From contig NZ_JNIF01000003.1 in the NCBI RefSeq assembly GCF_000702445.1, positions 1 to 64,000 on the forward strand: DNA of 64,000 nt. The letters are read 5' to 3'. Of the stretch, positions 54,732 through 63,237 are shown in pieces. This DNA comes from Bryobacter aggregatus MPL3 (GTDB lineage: Bacteria; Acidobacteriota; Terriglobia; Bryobacterales; Bryobacteraceae). The position numbers and the translations under genes are program-made. Within the stretch, counting starts at the first letter, position 1. Each line of letters opens with the position of its first letter. Under the pieces are notes generated by a model. The model saw only the letters and a program-made list of their open reading frames with translations. It was not told where the DNA came from and did not search any database.

Positions 54732-56141
54732 ATGAGTCAGAAGCAGGACCTGACGCGCCGTGAGGCGTCGAAAGTCGCGGTTGGAGCAGCCGCCGCGTTG
54801 AGCATCACAGGTGCTCCGTTCATCTCGAAAGTGAAAGCCGCCAATAACACCGTACAATTCGGCTTTATCGGCACCGGCAGCCGTGGGCAATACCTGCTGC
54901 AGCACTTGAAGGGATTGGATAACGGCACTTGCGTCGCCGTGTGCGACGTCTACGAGCCCAACATGCGCAAAGGCGCGGAACTGATCGGCAACAAACCGAA
55001 GCAGTTCAAGGACTATCGTGAGCTCCTCGCGGACAAGAGTGTGGACGCGGTTCTCATCGCAACCCCCTTGTACATGCACTTCCCGGTCACCAAGGACGCC
55101 CTGGACGCCGGCAAGCATGTCTTCTGCGAAAAGAGCCTGGTCTTCAAGCCAGAAGAAATCCACGCCCTCCGCGCGCTCGCCAACTCGAAGCCGAAACAGA
55201 CCCTGCAGGTCGGCCTCCAGCGCCGCTATTCGAAGTTCTACCAGACCGCCAAGCAGATGATCGACAAGGGAATGCTCGGCACCGTCACTCACATCCGTGG
55301 CCAGTGGCATCGCAACACCTTTGCCAAGGACCCCTGGAACAAGCCACTCCCCAAGGACCGTACCGATAAGGACGTCAACTGGCGCAAGTACCGCGAATTC
55401 TCCGGTGGTCTCACCGCCGAACTCGCCTCGCACCAGATCGACATTGCCGACTGGATGTTCGGCTCCGGGCCGGAATACGTCGTCGGCGTCGGCGGCACCG
55501 ATTACATCAAAGACGGCCGCGACATCTTCGACAACATCCAGCTCATCTTCAAGTACCCCAAGGGTCAGAAGCTGCACTACTCTTCGATCACCACCAACCG
55601 CCACTGCCCGCTGTTCAACGCAGAGCGCACCGAGTTTGGCGAGTGCATCATGGGCACCCAGGGCACCATCCACATCACCGTCGGCACGGACTCAGAGCCC
55701 GCCCTCGGCATGTGGTACATGGAACCGCCGCTCCCCAAGGTCGACGCCGCCGAAAAGAAATCGGCCACCTTCCAGGCTTCCGCTTCGCTCGCCTCCACCG
55801 GCAAGGGTGGCAAGGCACTGCCGATCCTGTTTGAGAAGGACACCGTCACCTCCAACGACAGCTTTGTCGATCGTGAAATGAAGTTCGCCCGCCAGTGGCT
55901 GTACCGCAAGGGCGTGCTCGTTCCCGAAGAAGACCGCAATCCTGTCGACATCGAACTCGAGAGCTTCTTCAACGACGTTCGCAACAACACGCGGCCCAAG
56001 GCCGATCTCGAAGTGGGTCTCCACGACTCTTCCGCGGTGATGCTCGCCAACCGCTGCATGTACGAAGAGCGCAAGGTCCTGTTCAGCGAGATCGACAATA
56101 TGGGCAAGGCTGACGCAAAGGCTCCCGCGAAAAAGGCTTAG
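54732..56141 (+). CDS. Tat-exported Gfo/Idh/MocA oxidoreductase
   Basis: A 469-aa protein. A Tat-type signal (TRREASKVAVGAAAALSI) precedes an NAD(P)-binding Rossmann domain (FGFIGTGSRG near 37-47, then VAVCDVYEP). The EKSLVFKP motif near 138 contains the conserved Lys. The C-terminal substrate domain is long. Such exported dehydrogenases are abundant in Acidobacteriota and act on sugars or inositols. Confidence 0.85.
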   Translation: MSQKQDLTRREASKVAVGAAAALSITGAPFISKVKAANNTVQFGFIGTGSRGQYLLQHLKGLDNGTCVAVCDVYEPNMRKGAELIGNKPKQFKDYRELLADKSVDAVLIATPLYMHFPVTKDALDAGKHVFCEKSLVFKPEEIHALRALANSKPKQTLQVGLQRRYSKFYQTAKQMIDKGMLGTVTHIRGQWHRNTFAKDPWNKPLPKDRTDKDVNWRKYREFSGGLTAELASHQIDIADWMFGSGPEYVVGVGGTDYIKDGRDIFDNIQLIFKYPKGQKLHYSSITTNRHCPLFNAERTEFGECIMGTQGTIHITVGTDSEPALGMWYMEPPLPKVDAAEKKSATFQASASLASTGKGGKALPILFEKDTVTSNDSFVDREMKFARQWLYRKGVLVPEEDRNPVDIELESFFNDVRNNTRPKADLEVGLHDSSAVMLANRCMYEERKVLFSEIDNMGKADAKAPAKKA

Positions 56142-56143
56142 TC

Positions 56144-56575
56144 ATGGTCACCTGGTGGATGTGGATGGTGGCGGGCTTCGCGATGCTCGCCACGGAAGCC
56201 GTCGTGCCAGGTTTCTTTTTGCTCTTCTTTGGATTCGGCGCCGTGTTCATGGGCTTCTTCCAGTTGCTCATTCCCGGCGTCGATCTCTGGATGGAGCTCC
56301 TGATTTTCTTGAGCGTGTCCAGTCTCTGGCTCGCCCTCTTTCGCAAACGTCTCATCGCCTACATGGAACGGCGAAGCCCTTCGAAAGTCGTCGATTCGAT
56401 CGCCGGTGAGACGGCCACCGCACTCGAAGATATCCTCCCGCAGCAACGAGGCAAGGCAGAGCTCCGCGGCACCAGCTGGAGTGCCTTGAATCTGGGCGAA
56501 AGCGCCATCGTCAAAGCCCAGCGCTGCAAAGTAGAACGGATGGAAGGTCTCACTCTCTACGTCCGGGCCATGTAG
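56144..56575 (+). CDS. NfeD-like membrane protein
   Basis: A 143-aa protein with two or three N-terminal membrane helices (to about residue 75) followed by an OB-fold domain (GETATALEDILPQQRGKAELRG). NfeD proteins partner with stomatin/SPFH proteins in membrane microdomains. The adjacent gene, 11 bases downstream, is exactly such a protein. Confidence 0.82.
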   Translation: MVTWWMWMVAGFAMLATEAVVPGFFLLFFGFGAVFMGFFQLLIPGVDLWMELLIFLSVSSLWLALFRKRLIAYMERRSPSKVVDSIAGETATALEDILPQQRGKAELRGTSWSALNLGESAIVKAQRCKVERMEGLTLYVRAM

Positions 56576-56585
56576 AATTGGACCT

Positions 56586-57545
56586 ATGTCCGGCGCTCTC
56601 ATTGCAGTACTTGCTCTCACAGTTCTCTTCTTCATCATCCTGGCCAAGACTGCCGTTGTCGTACCGCAGCAGAACGCCTACATCGTCGAGAGACTCGGCC
56701 GCTTCTCAGGCATCCTCCCGGCTGGCTTCCACATTCTCGTCCCCTTCATCGACGTCATCCGCTACAAGCACATCCTCAAAGAGCAGGCGATCGACATCCC
56801 CGAGCAAATCTGCATCACGCGCGACAACGTCCAGGTCGGCGTCGACGGCGTTCTCTATATGAAGATCATCGACCCCGAACGCGCCTCCTACGGCATCTCG
56901 AACTTCGGCTTCGCCATCTCGCAGCTCGCCCAAACCACGCTCCGCAGTGAGCTCGGCAAGATCGAACTCGACCGCACCTTTGAGGAGCGCACCAACATCA
57001 ACACGAACATCGTCAGCGAGCTCGACAAGGCGACCGAGCCCTGGGGCATCAAGGTCTTCCGTTACGAGATCAAGAACATCACCCCTCCCGCCGACATCCT
57101 CGGCGCGATGGAAAAGCAGATGCGTGCCGAGCGCGAAAAGCGAGCCACGATCCTCACCTCCGAGGCCACGCGCGACGCGGCGATCAACACCGCTGAAGGC
57201 GAGAAGCAGCAGACCATCAAGAAGTCCGAGGCGCACAAGCAGCGGCAGATCAACGAAGCCGAAGGCCAAGCCGCGGCCATCCTCTCCATCGCCAAGGCAA
57301 CAGCAGAAGGCATCCGCGAAGTCGCCGACACCATCCAGATGGCCGGTGGCATGGAAGCCGTACAACTCCGCGTCGCAGAGAAGTACATCGAACAGTTTGG
57401 CAATCTGGCCAAGGTCGGCAACACCATGATCGTGCCGAGCAACGTCGCCGATGTCAGCGGCATGCTGGCCAGTGCGATGACCATCATCCAACAGACGGGC
57501 ACGCCCGTGGCGCCCGTGCGCCCAGCGGCTCCGCCTCGTGGCTAG
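56586..57545 (+). CDS. SPFH/stomatin (QmcA-like) protein
   Basis: A 319-aa protein. An N-terminal membrane anchor (residues 5-25) is followed by VVVPQQNAYIVERLGRFSG, the SPFH domain, and a coiled coil from about 180 to 250 with repeated Glu-Ala-Lys heptads. It assembles ring-like cages in the membrane. The NfeD partner is immediately upstream. Confidence 0.9.
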   Translation: MSGALIAVLALTVLFFIILAKTAVVVPQQNAYIVERLGRFSGILPAGFHILVPFIDVIRYKHILKEQAIDIPEQICITRDNVQVGVDGVLYMKIIDPERASYGISNFGFAISQLAQTTLRSELGKIELDRTFEERTNINTNIVSELDKATEPWGIKVFRYEIKNITPPADILGAMEKQMRAEREKRATILTSEATRDAAINTAEGEKQQTIKKSEAHKQRQINEAEGQAAAILSIAKATAEGIREVADTIQMAGGMEAVQLRVAEKYIEQFGNLAKVGNTMIVPSNVADVSGMLASAMTIIQQTGTPVAPVRPAAPPRG

Positions 57546-58170
57546 CGCCTGGCTCGGCGTGGCGCTGAACGACTACGAGCGCCACGTTGAGCTCGATTCC
57601 GTTGGCCAGGCCGCCGCCATCCGCGCGGCGCTCGCAACGGGCATCGCCCGCCATCAACCAACGAGTCTGCTCTATCTGGGCTGTGCGGGAGGCAATGGTC
57701 TTGAAGCCGCCTCCAGGGTCCCGCGCATCCTGGGCCTCGATCTGAATCCCAACTATCTGGCCCTGGCGTCCGAACGCTTTCCCGATGCCGACTTCCTCAC
57801 CTGGGATCTCAATACTGGAGTGCCACAACTTCCACCCGCCGATCTCATCTTTGGTGCGCTCATCCTCGAATACATTGTGTCCCTCGAGCAACTCCTACAG
57901 GCGCTCCAGGCGGTGCTGTCGCCGCAAGGCAAGATCGTCTTCCTCTTACTCGGGGTGCGCGCCAACGCGCCAGACATTCTTCCTTCGCCCTACCGCGCGG
58001 CGCTCGCCCCGGTCGGAGCGGAGTACCGGACTGTCTCAAAAGAAGTCTTGCTCGCAGCGGCGACCCAAACAGGATGGAGGGCAGTCGATGAACAAAACAT
58101 CGAGCTGCCCTCCGGAAAATACTTCACCCAACTAACGCTCGAAGCTCAGACCCGCTCCGGAACCACATAA
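57538..58170 (+). CDS. SAM-dependent methyltransferase-like protein
   Basis: A 210-aa protein from a GTG that overlaps the stomatin stop by eight bases. Rossmann motif I reads LLYLGCAGGNGLE, with GLDLNPNY as the next acidic motif and PPADLIFGALILEYI in the motif IV position. The substrate is unknown. Its end overlaps the convergent oxidoreductase by 25 bases. Confidence 0.75.
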   Translation: MASAWLGVALNDYERHVELDSVGQAAAIRAALATGIARHQPTSLLYLGCAGGNGLEAASRVPRILGLDLNPNYLALASERFPDADFLTWDLNTGVPQLPPADLIFGALILEYIVSLEQLLQALQAVLSPQGKIVFLLLGVRANAPDILPSPYRAALAPVGAEYRTVSKEVLLAAATQTGWRAVDEQNIELPSGKYFTQLTLEAQTRSGTT

Positions 58171-59393
58171 GGCGCGCGGTACTTGCGCGTTACCAACGCA
58201 TTGGCTTCCTTGTCGTTCACAAACAGCATCGTCGCCGGGTCAAACTTCAATTCGCGCTTCAGGCGATAGGAAATGTTGCCCTGATGGCAGAGCGCCGTCG
58301 AAATCGCCGTCTCTTCAATCTCGGCTTCAATCAATTTCGAATTGCGCGTCCGCACCGCTTCCGTGAACTTCGCAAAGTGGTCGATGTCGGAATAGTATTC
58401 CATCTCCGGCTCCGGCTTCTTGCTGCGGCCCATCGTGATCCGGAAGCGCCCATCGCTGAACATGTGCATATGGCCTTTGCTTCCAAAGAAGTCCCAGGAC
58501 ATTGGCTCATCCGTATAGAGTCCGCGCAACTGCCCAACAATACTCGAACCGTCGGCAAAGGTCCAGGTGACATTCTGCGAGTTCGGAGTTTCGCCCTGGT
58601 CCTTGTAGCCAAAGCGCCCACCGGTGGAACGCACCGATACGGCCATCTTCTGCTTCATGCCCCAGCGCAACACGTCGATCATGTGGATGCCGTTATTGCC
58701 CAGTTCGCCATTGCCGAAGTCCCAGAACCAATGCCAGTTATAGGGCACCAGATTCTCGTGGTACTTCTGCATTGGAGCCGGGCCCACCCACAGATCCCAA
58801 TTCAGATTGGCCGGCGGTTCCTTGAACGGCTTGAAGCCCAGCGAATCGCGATTGCCCGGGAAGGTGAAATTCCCCTGATAAATCTCTCCAATCGCGCCGC
58901 TATGAATCACCTCAATCGCCTTGCGGTACTTGCCCCACCAGCGGCGCTGCGTCCCACCGGCCGCCATTCGCTTGTACTTGCGGGCTGCCTCCACCACTTT
59001 GGTTCCTTCAAAAATATTGTGCGAGACCGGCTTCTCGACATAGACGTCCTTTCCGGCCTGCATGGCCCAGATGGCGGTCAGCGCATGCCAGTGATTGGTG
59101 GTGGCAATGCTCACCGCGTCGATGCTCTTGTCATCGAAAATCCGGCGCATGTCGGTCTCAAGAATTGGCCGCTTTCCCGTCTTGGCAAAGATCGTCTGCG
59201 AAGCGGCTTCGGCGCGTGCCCCATCCACATCGCAGAGCGCAGCGATCTCAAGATTCGGCACCGGCAGCATCTCTTTGATATGCGCGGTTCCACGCGAGCC
59301 CACTCCGACGATAGCGACACGTACCCGGTCGTTCGCCTGCGCCCAACTCTGATTGGCAGCAGCGGCTGCAAGTAAAAAGTGACGGCGATCCAT
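58146..59393 (-). CDS. Exported Gfo/Idh/MocA oxidoreductase
   Basis: A 415-aa protein with an N-terminal signal (DRRHFLLAAAAANQSWAQA). The Rossmann motif is AIVGVGSRGTAHIKEM, with ALCDVDGARAE. The conserved Lys motif EKPVSH is near 122, and the C-terminal domain has GELGNNGIHMIDVLRWG. It is related to, but distinct from, the gene at 54732. Confidence 0.85.
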   Translation of the reverse strand: MDRRHFLLAAAAANQSWAQANDRVRVAIVGVGSRGTAHIKEMLPVPNLEIAALCDVDGARAEAASQTIFAKTGKRPILETDMRRIFDDKSIDAVSIATTNHWHALTAIWAMQAGKDVYVEKPVSHNIFEGTKVVEAARKYKRMAAGGTQRRWWGKYRKAIEVIHSGAIGEIYQGNFTFPGNRDSLGFKPFKEPPANLNWDLWVGPAPMQKYHENLVPYNWHWFWDFGNGELGNNGIHMIDVLRWGMKQKMAVSVRSTGGRFGYKDQGETPNSQNVTWTFADGSSIVGQLRGLYTDEPMSWDFFGSKGHMHMFSDGRFRITMGRSKKPEPEMEYYSDIDHFAKFTEAVRTRNSKLIEAEIEETAISTALCHQGNISYRLKRELKFDPATMLFVNDKEANALVTRKYRAPYVVPERV

Positions 59394-59457
59394 TTGTATT
59401 TATTGTGGCGCAGCTTGATCGACTCGCGCAGTTTTCTACGCATGACAAGACGACTCT

Positions 59458-59829
59458 ATGACAGCTTCCACCCTCACTCTCTATGACCGGATCGGCGGCA
59501 AGCCCGCGATCGATGCCGCAGTCGAACTCTTCTACCAGCGTGTGATTGCAGATCCGGAACTCAACCCGTTCTTTGCACCGATGAGCGTAGAACGGATCAA
59601 GACCCACCAGAAGGCCTTCTTTGCAATGGCGCTCGGCGGTGCGGCGCACTATCAGGGACGTGGCATGAAAGAGGCTCACGCACAGCTCGGCATCCGTGCA
59701 GTGCACTTTGACCGCGTGGCCGAACACCTGGGAATAACGCTCGAGGATCTCGGCGTTGAGCCTGGCGTCCGCAACGAGACGCTCACCCTCGTTGCCTTGT
59801 TGAAGAGCCAAATCGTCAGTAGCGAGTGA
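59458..59829 (+). CDS. Truncated haemoglobin (group I type)
   Basis: A 123-aa globin of the 2-on-2 type. Phe-Tyr at helix B (VELFYQRV) and the HQKAFFAMALGG E-helix region are visible. The proximal His lies in RAVHFDRVAEHL near residue 84. It binds haem and O2 or NO and may detoxify nitric oxide or supply oxygen. The start lies 64 bases from the divergent oxidoreductase gene. Confidence 0.88.
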   Translation: MTASTLTLYDRIGGKPAIDAAVELFYQRVIADPELNPFFAPMSVERIKTHQKAFFAMALGGAAHYQGRGMKEAHAQLGIRAVHFDRVAEHLGITLEDLGVEPGVRNETLTLVALLKSQIVSSE

Positions 59830-59897
59830 AGACTGCTAAATTCAGAGAAAGAGTGGGTGCACCGCATCCACCGTTTCACTGTTCGAAGGAGACCAGC

Positions 59898-59999
59898 GTG
59901 GAGTTTGGCGACAAACGAATCTGGGTGGCAACAGGAATCGCGGTAGCACTGCTCGGCGTGGCGATTCTGACTGGCGTTATTTCGCGGGTGGCGCCGTAG
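59898..59999 (+). CDS. 33-aa single-helix membrane microprotein
   Basis: A GTG start with an AAGGAG site eight bases upstream. The sequence has a charged N-terminus (MEFGDKRIW), one 20-residue hydrophobic helix and a short RVAP tail. Its last 23 bases overlap the end of the convergent gene at 59977. It follows the haemoglobin by 68 bases. Function is unknown. The coding call rests on the good ribosome-binding site and membrane pattern. Confidence 0.5.
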   Translation: MEFGDKRIWVATGIAVALLGVAILTGVISRVAP

Positions 60000-61503
60000 G
60001 CGCGGGAGATTTGCGCAGCTCTTCAAAATAACGCTGCACATAGTTCTGGAAAATCAGCGGGACCTCGTCACGCTGGATCACCCCGCTCGTGTCGGAATGG
60101 CCCGCATTTTTGCCGGAGTAGCTCGTCTTCAGCGATTGCGACTTCGAGCTTGAGACTTCGATCATGATCTCGCCCTGCAGATTCTGCGCGCGCTTCCCGA
60201 ACACTTCGCTGATCTTACCCATCGCCTTTTCCTGCTCGGCCAGTTCGATGTTCTTCGCCCCGTCCTGCTTGCCCATCCCTGCTTTCGCATCGGCGCTCGA
60301 AGGCTGATTTGACTGATCGCCGCCCTTGGCCTGTTGCTGCTGGGACTTCTCACTGCCCTCGCCCTGTTGCTGTCCATTCGGATCGGCTTGCTGCTGCCCC
60401 GACTGCTGCTTGCCTTGTTGCTGCTGTTGCTGGCCCTTCTGTGCCTGCTGTTGCTGTCCGTTGCCTTGCTGCTGGTCCTGCTGGCCCTTTTGCTGATCCT
60501 GCTTGCCTTGCTGGCCCTTGTCCTCGGACTTCATCTTATTCATCATGTTCGCCATGGCATCTTTGAACTTGTCCATGAGCGAGCTCTTGTCACCTTGCGG
60601 GTTGCCCTGCTGCTCTTTCCCGCCAGACTTCTTATCTTGTGAGGCGGCATCTTTTTTCTCGCCGTCCTTGCCCGCCTGATCGCCCTTCTCGCCAGCCGCG
60701 CCGCTATCGCCTTTTTCGCCCTTTTCAGCACCCTGCATCTTCTCGCCATCTTCGCTGGGCGACATCGCCTGTTGGAACTGCCCCGGCTTCTGCCCGCTGG
60801 CAGCAGACTCGTTTGAATTCGGCGTCTGCGATTCGAGATCCTGACTCGCCTCGGCGCGTTTCTCATCGCTCCGCTGTTGCGCTGTCTCGGTCATCCCGAA
60901 ACCTTCCAGCGGCGGTGCGTTCGGGTCCTTCCGATTACCCTTGGCAAGCGCCGTTGGCTTCTCCCCCGAGGCTAGCAATTGGAACAGACCAGGAGCGATC
61001 GGCTGCTCCAGATCCAGGCTCGATTGGAAGGCGTAACGGAAGACCAACAGGCTCAATGCCACAGCAGAAATGGCGGAGGCACGGGCCCATCCCGAAGGCA
61101 TCCGAAAAGGCACGGCAGCAGAGGCGCTCACACTGGCCGCGGCGGCATCCGCGGTCGCGATCAGTTCCTGCGTTTGTGGGGTATCCGCTTGTGACAGAAA
61201 GTAATGTGCCGAGGAGAACAGGTCCGCCGTCTGCAGACGCTGGTCTACAATCTGGGCGCTGCGATACGAGTTCGGAAGTTGATTCCACACCCGCCAGGCC
61301 AGCACGCCAAAAGAGAGGCCTCCGAGCAGCAAGGGCCAATACCAATTGAGCACCTGCGTGCCCAGAATGAGGAGCAGCACAAGACCACCGGCGCCAATCG
61401 ACAGGGCAACCAGGGCCTGCGTGGAAAGAATCTGAAGGTGAAGCCGCCGGCGCGCGCTCTCAATCAAGGAAGTGACTGAGTTGCCTGCGTGGGTTGCCGT
61501 CAT
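59977..61503 (-). CDS. Membrane protein with long Gln/Lys/Gly-rich low-complexity region
   Basis: A 508-aa protein. Two or three N-terminal membrane helices (about 28-70 and 138-158) resemble the DUF4175 family of bacterial membrane proteins. A polar low-complexity stretch from about 185 to 420 is dominated by Gln, Lys, Gly, Glu and Ser, and a folded C-terminal segment ends near 508. Its role is unknown; large periplasmic disordered regions of this kind bridge envelope layers in other bacteria. Confidence 0.75.
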   Translation of the reverse strand: MTATHAGNSVTSLIESARRRLHLQILSTQALVALSIGAGGLVLLLILGTQVLNWYWPLLLGGLSFGVLAWRVWNQLPNSYRSAQIVDQRLQTADLFSSAHYFLSQADTPQTQELIATADAAAASVSASAAVPFRMPSGWARASAISAVALSLLVFRYAFQSSLDLEQPIAPGLFQLLASGEKPTALAKGNRKDPNAPPLEGFGMTETAQQRSDEKRAEASQDLESQTPNSNESAASGQKPGQFQQAMSPSEDGEKMQGAEKGEKGDSGAAGEKGDQAGKDGEKKDAASQDKKSGGKEQQGNPQGDKSSLMDKFKDAMANMMNKMKSEDKGQQGKQDQQKGQQDQQQGNGQQQQAQKGQQQQQQGKQQSGQQQADPNGQQQGEGSEKSQQQQAKGGDQSNQPSSADAKAGMGKQDGAKNIELAEQEKAMGKISEVFGKRAQNLQGEIMIEVSSSKSQSLKTSYSGKNAGHSDTSGVIQRDEVPLIFQNYVQRYFEELRKSPAPTAPPAK

Positions 61504-61531
61504 AAACTAGCTCTCATTATCGCAGACGGGG

Positions 61532-62161
61532 TCAGATGGGTTTCGTTTCGAGAACTGCCTGCTCAAAGCCATCGAGGTTGTCCACAAAGAAATGATCCTT
61601 CGCCTCCACCCACTTGATCTGCTTCGGTTCCGGCAACGTCTCATAGAAAGCTTCCAGTTCCGGACGCGGCCCAAACTCATCGTGTGTGGACTGGATAAAG
61701 ACCTTCGGCACCGTGATCTCGTGGATGTATTCGCGATTCGGATAACTGGTCGGATACCCGATCGGAATCACCTTAGTCGCCTGCGGAAAATCCACGGCAA
61801 GCTTTAAGGCAATGCGGGAGCCAAAGCTAAATCCGGCCAGGCAAAAGGGCAGATTCGGATAACGGCCACGGAGCCAATTGAGACAGGCCCGCCCGTCCTC
61901 GATCTCTCCATGGCCATGATCATAAACCCCTTCGCTCAGATTCACCCCGCGATAGTGAAAACGAAGCACCGCTGCCCCCGCCTTGCGGAGCGCTCGCGCG
62001 GTGCGATAAACCACTTTCGTGTGCATCGTGCCCCCGTGCTGCGGGTGCGGATGGCACACCAGCGCGGCCGCAATCGGCTCGATGTCATCGGGCTCTTCGA
62101 GAATTGCTTCGAGCTTGCCTGTCGGCCCCTCTAAGAGCAGTGTTTCGATGCGGCGCGGCAT
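61532..62161 (-). CDS. Alpha/beta hydrolase (KANL3/dienelactone-hydrolase-like)
   Basis: A 209-aa enzyme. CHPHPQHGGTMHTKVV is the conserved N-terminal motif of this family. The nucleophile is Ser in AGFSFGSR (about residue 112), and a likely catalytic Asp and His lie in STHDEFG and KDHFFVD. The substrate is unknown. Confidence 0.85.
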   Translation of the reverse strand: MPRRIETLLLEGPTGKLEAILEEPDDIEPIAAALVCHPHPQHGGTMHTKVVYRTARALRKAGAAVLRFHYRGVNLSEGVYDHGHGEIEDGRACLNWLRGRYPNLPFCLAGFSFGSRIALKLAVDFPQATKVIPIGYPTSYPNREYIHEITVPKVFIQSTHDEFGPRPELEAFYETLPEPKQIKWVEAKDHFFVDNLDGFEQAVLETKPI

Positions 62162-62164
62162 GGC

Positions 62165-62662
62165 TTAGCGGTAGTTGGTGAACTGCAGTTCGACGCCGAA
62201 ATCATGACCGCGCAACAATGCAATCACTTGCTGCAGCGTGTCGCGATCTTTGCTGGCGACACGGACATAGTCGCCCATGATCGAAGGAACAACTTTCAGC
62301 TTTGAATCCTTGATCATCTTCACCACTTCTTTGGCCTTCTCGGTTTCCAAACCCTGCTTCAGCTTGATCTCCTGCTTCACCGTCGAGCCGGCGCTCGGGA
62401 TCAGTGGACCATATTCGAGGTTGCCAATCGGCACACCGCGCTTCAGCATCTTCGTCTGCAGAATATCGTTGACGGCCTTCAGCTTGTAGTCGTCGGCAGA
62501 AGCCAGCGTGATCTTCAGATCCTTCTCGTTCAGCTCGATCGAAGACTTCGAATCTTTCAGATCGTAACGGGCGATCACTTCTTTGAGCGCCTGGGAGATG
62601 GCGTTTACCACCTCAGGCATTTCGATTTTCGAAACAACGTCGAATGAATTGTCAGATGCCAT
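62165..62662 (-). CDS. YajQ-family nucleotide-binding protein
   Basis: A 165-aa protein of standard YajQ length. It has the N-terminal SFDVVSKIEMPEVVNAISQA and C-terminal VRVASKDRDTLQQVIALLRG patterns. Family members bind cyclic di-GMP or RNA. The gene is two bases from the response-regulator gene. Confidence 0.92.
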   Translation of the reverse strand: MASDNSFDVVSKIEMPEVVNAISQALKEVIARYDLKDSKSSIELNEKDLKITLASADDYKLKAVNDILQTKMLKRGVPIGNLEYGPLIPSAGSTVKQEIKLKQGLETEKAKEVVKMIKDSKLKVVPSIMGDYVRVASKDRDTLQQVIALLRGHDFGVELQFTNYR

Positions 62663-62664
62663 GA

Positions 62665-63237
62665 TTAATGACCCAAAGCGAGGAGCACTCGCTCGGTGAC
62701 CTCCTTGATGATGGCGGGCATACTTGTCTTCAGCGCCAAGGATACAGCAGCGCGAATGCGTTCGGGATCCACTTCTGGTTTCGCCACCGGAGGAACAGGC
62801 TGATTGGGGCGGGAAATCGGAGGAATTTGATCGTCGAACTCTTCGGCAAAAAGCCCGCGGGAATATTGTGCCGCCTCGGCAAGAGGGCGGATTGTGTTTA
62901 AGACTTCGCTTGCCTCGAATGGCTTCTTGATGAATGCATCGCAGCCAGCGTTACGGGCTTCTTCTTCATTGAAGGGCTCCAGCAGGCCGGCTGTGAGCAC
63001 CACGCCCATCCCCTGATAGCGATAGTTGCTCTTGATCCAGTGGCAAATCTCATAGCCCGAGCGCGTCGGGAGAAAGACATCCACCAGCACCACATCGGGC
63101 ACAAAATGATCAAGCGCCTGATAGACAAGCTGTCCATCGGCGATCAATTCCACATCAAAGCCTTCTTCGGTCAGGATGCGGGCGCCCATACGCTGCGCGT
63201 GTGGGCTATCGTCGGCTAGAAGGACTCGAGCGATCAA
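62665..63237 (-). CDS. Response regulator with a receiver domain only plus tail
   Basis: A 190-aa protein from a TTG start that overlaps the BamD stop by four bases. The receiver domain (residues 1-125) has the acidic pair ADDS, phosphoacceptor Asp in VLVDVFLP near 53, Thr in LTAG and Lys in KKPF. A Pro-rich linker and a short amphipathic C-terminus follow, with no DNA-binding domain. It may signal to a diguanylate or envelope system near YajQ. Confidence 0.85.
   Translation of the reverse strand: MIARVLLADDSPHAQRMGARILTEEGFDVELIADGQLVYQALDHFVPDVVLVDVFLPTRSGYEICHWIKSNYRYQGMGVVLTAGLLEPFNEEEARNAGCDAFIKKPFEASEVLNTIRPLAEAAQYSRGLFAEEFDDQIPPISRPNQPVPPVAKPEVDPERIRAAVSLALKTSMPAIIKEVTERVLLALGH

Noticed and set aside
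58284-59375. 363-codon open frame antisense to the Gfo/Idh/MocA gene
   Set aside because: It is a shadow of a gene with obvious Rossmann and signal-peptide features.
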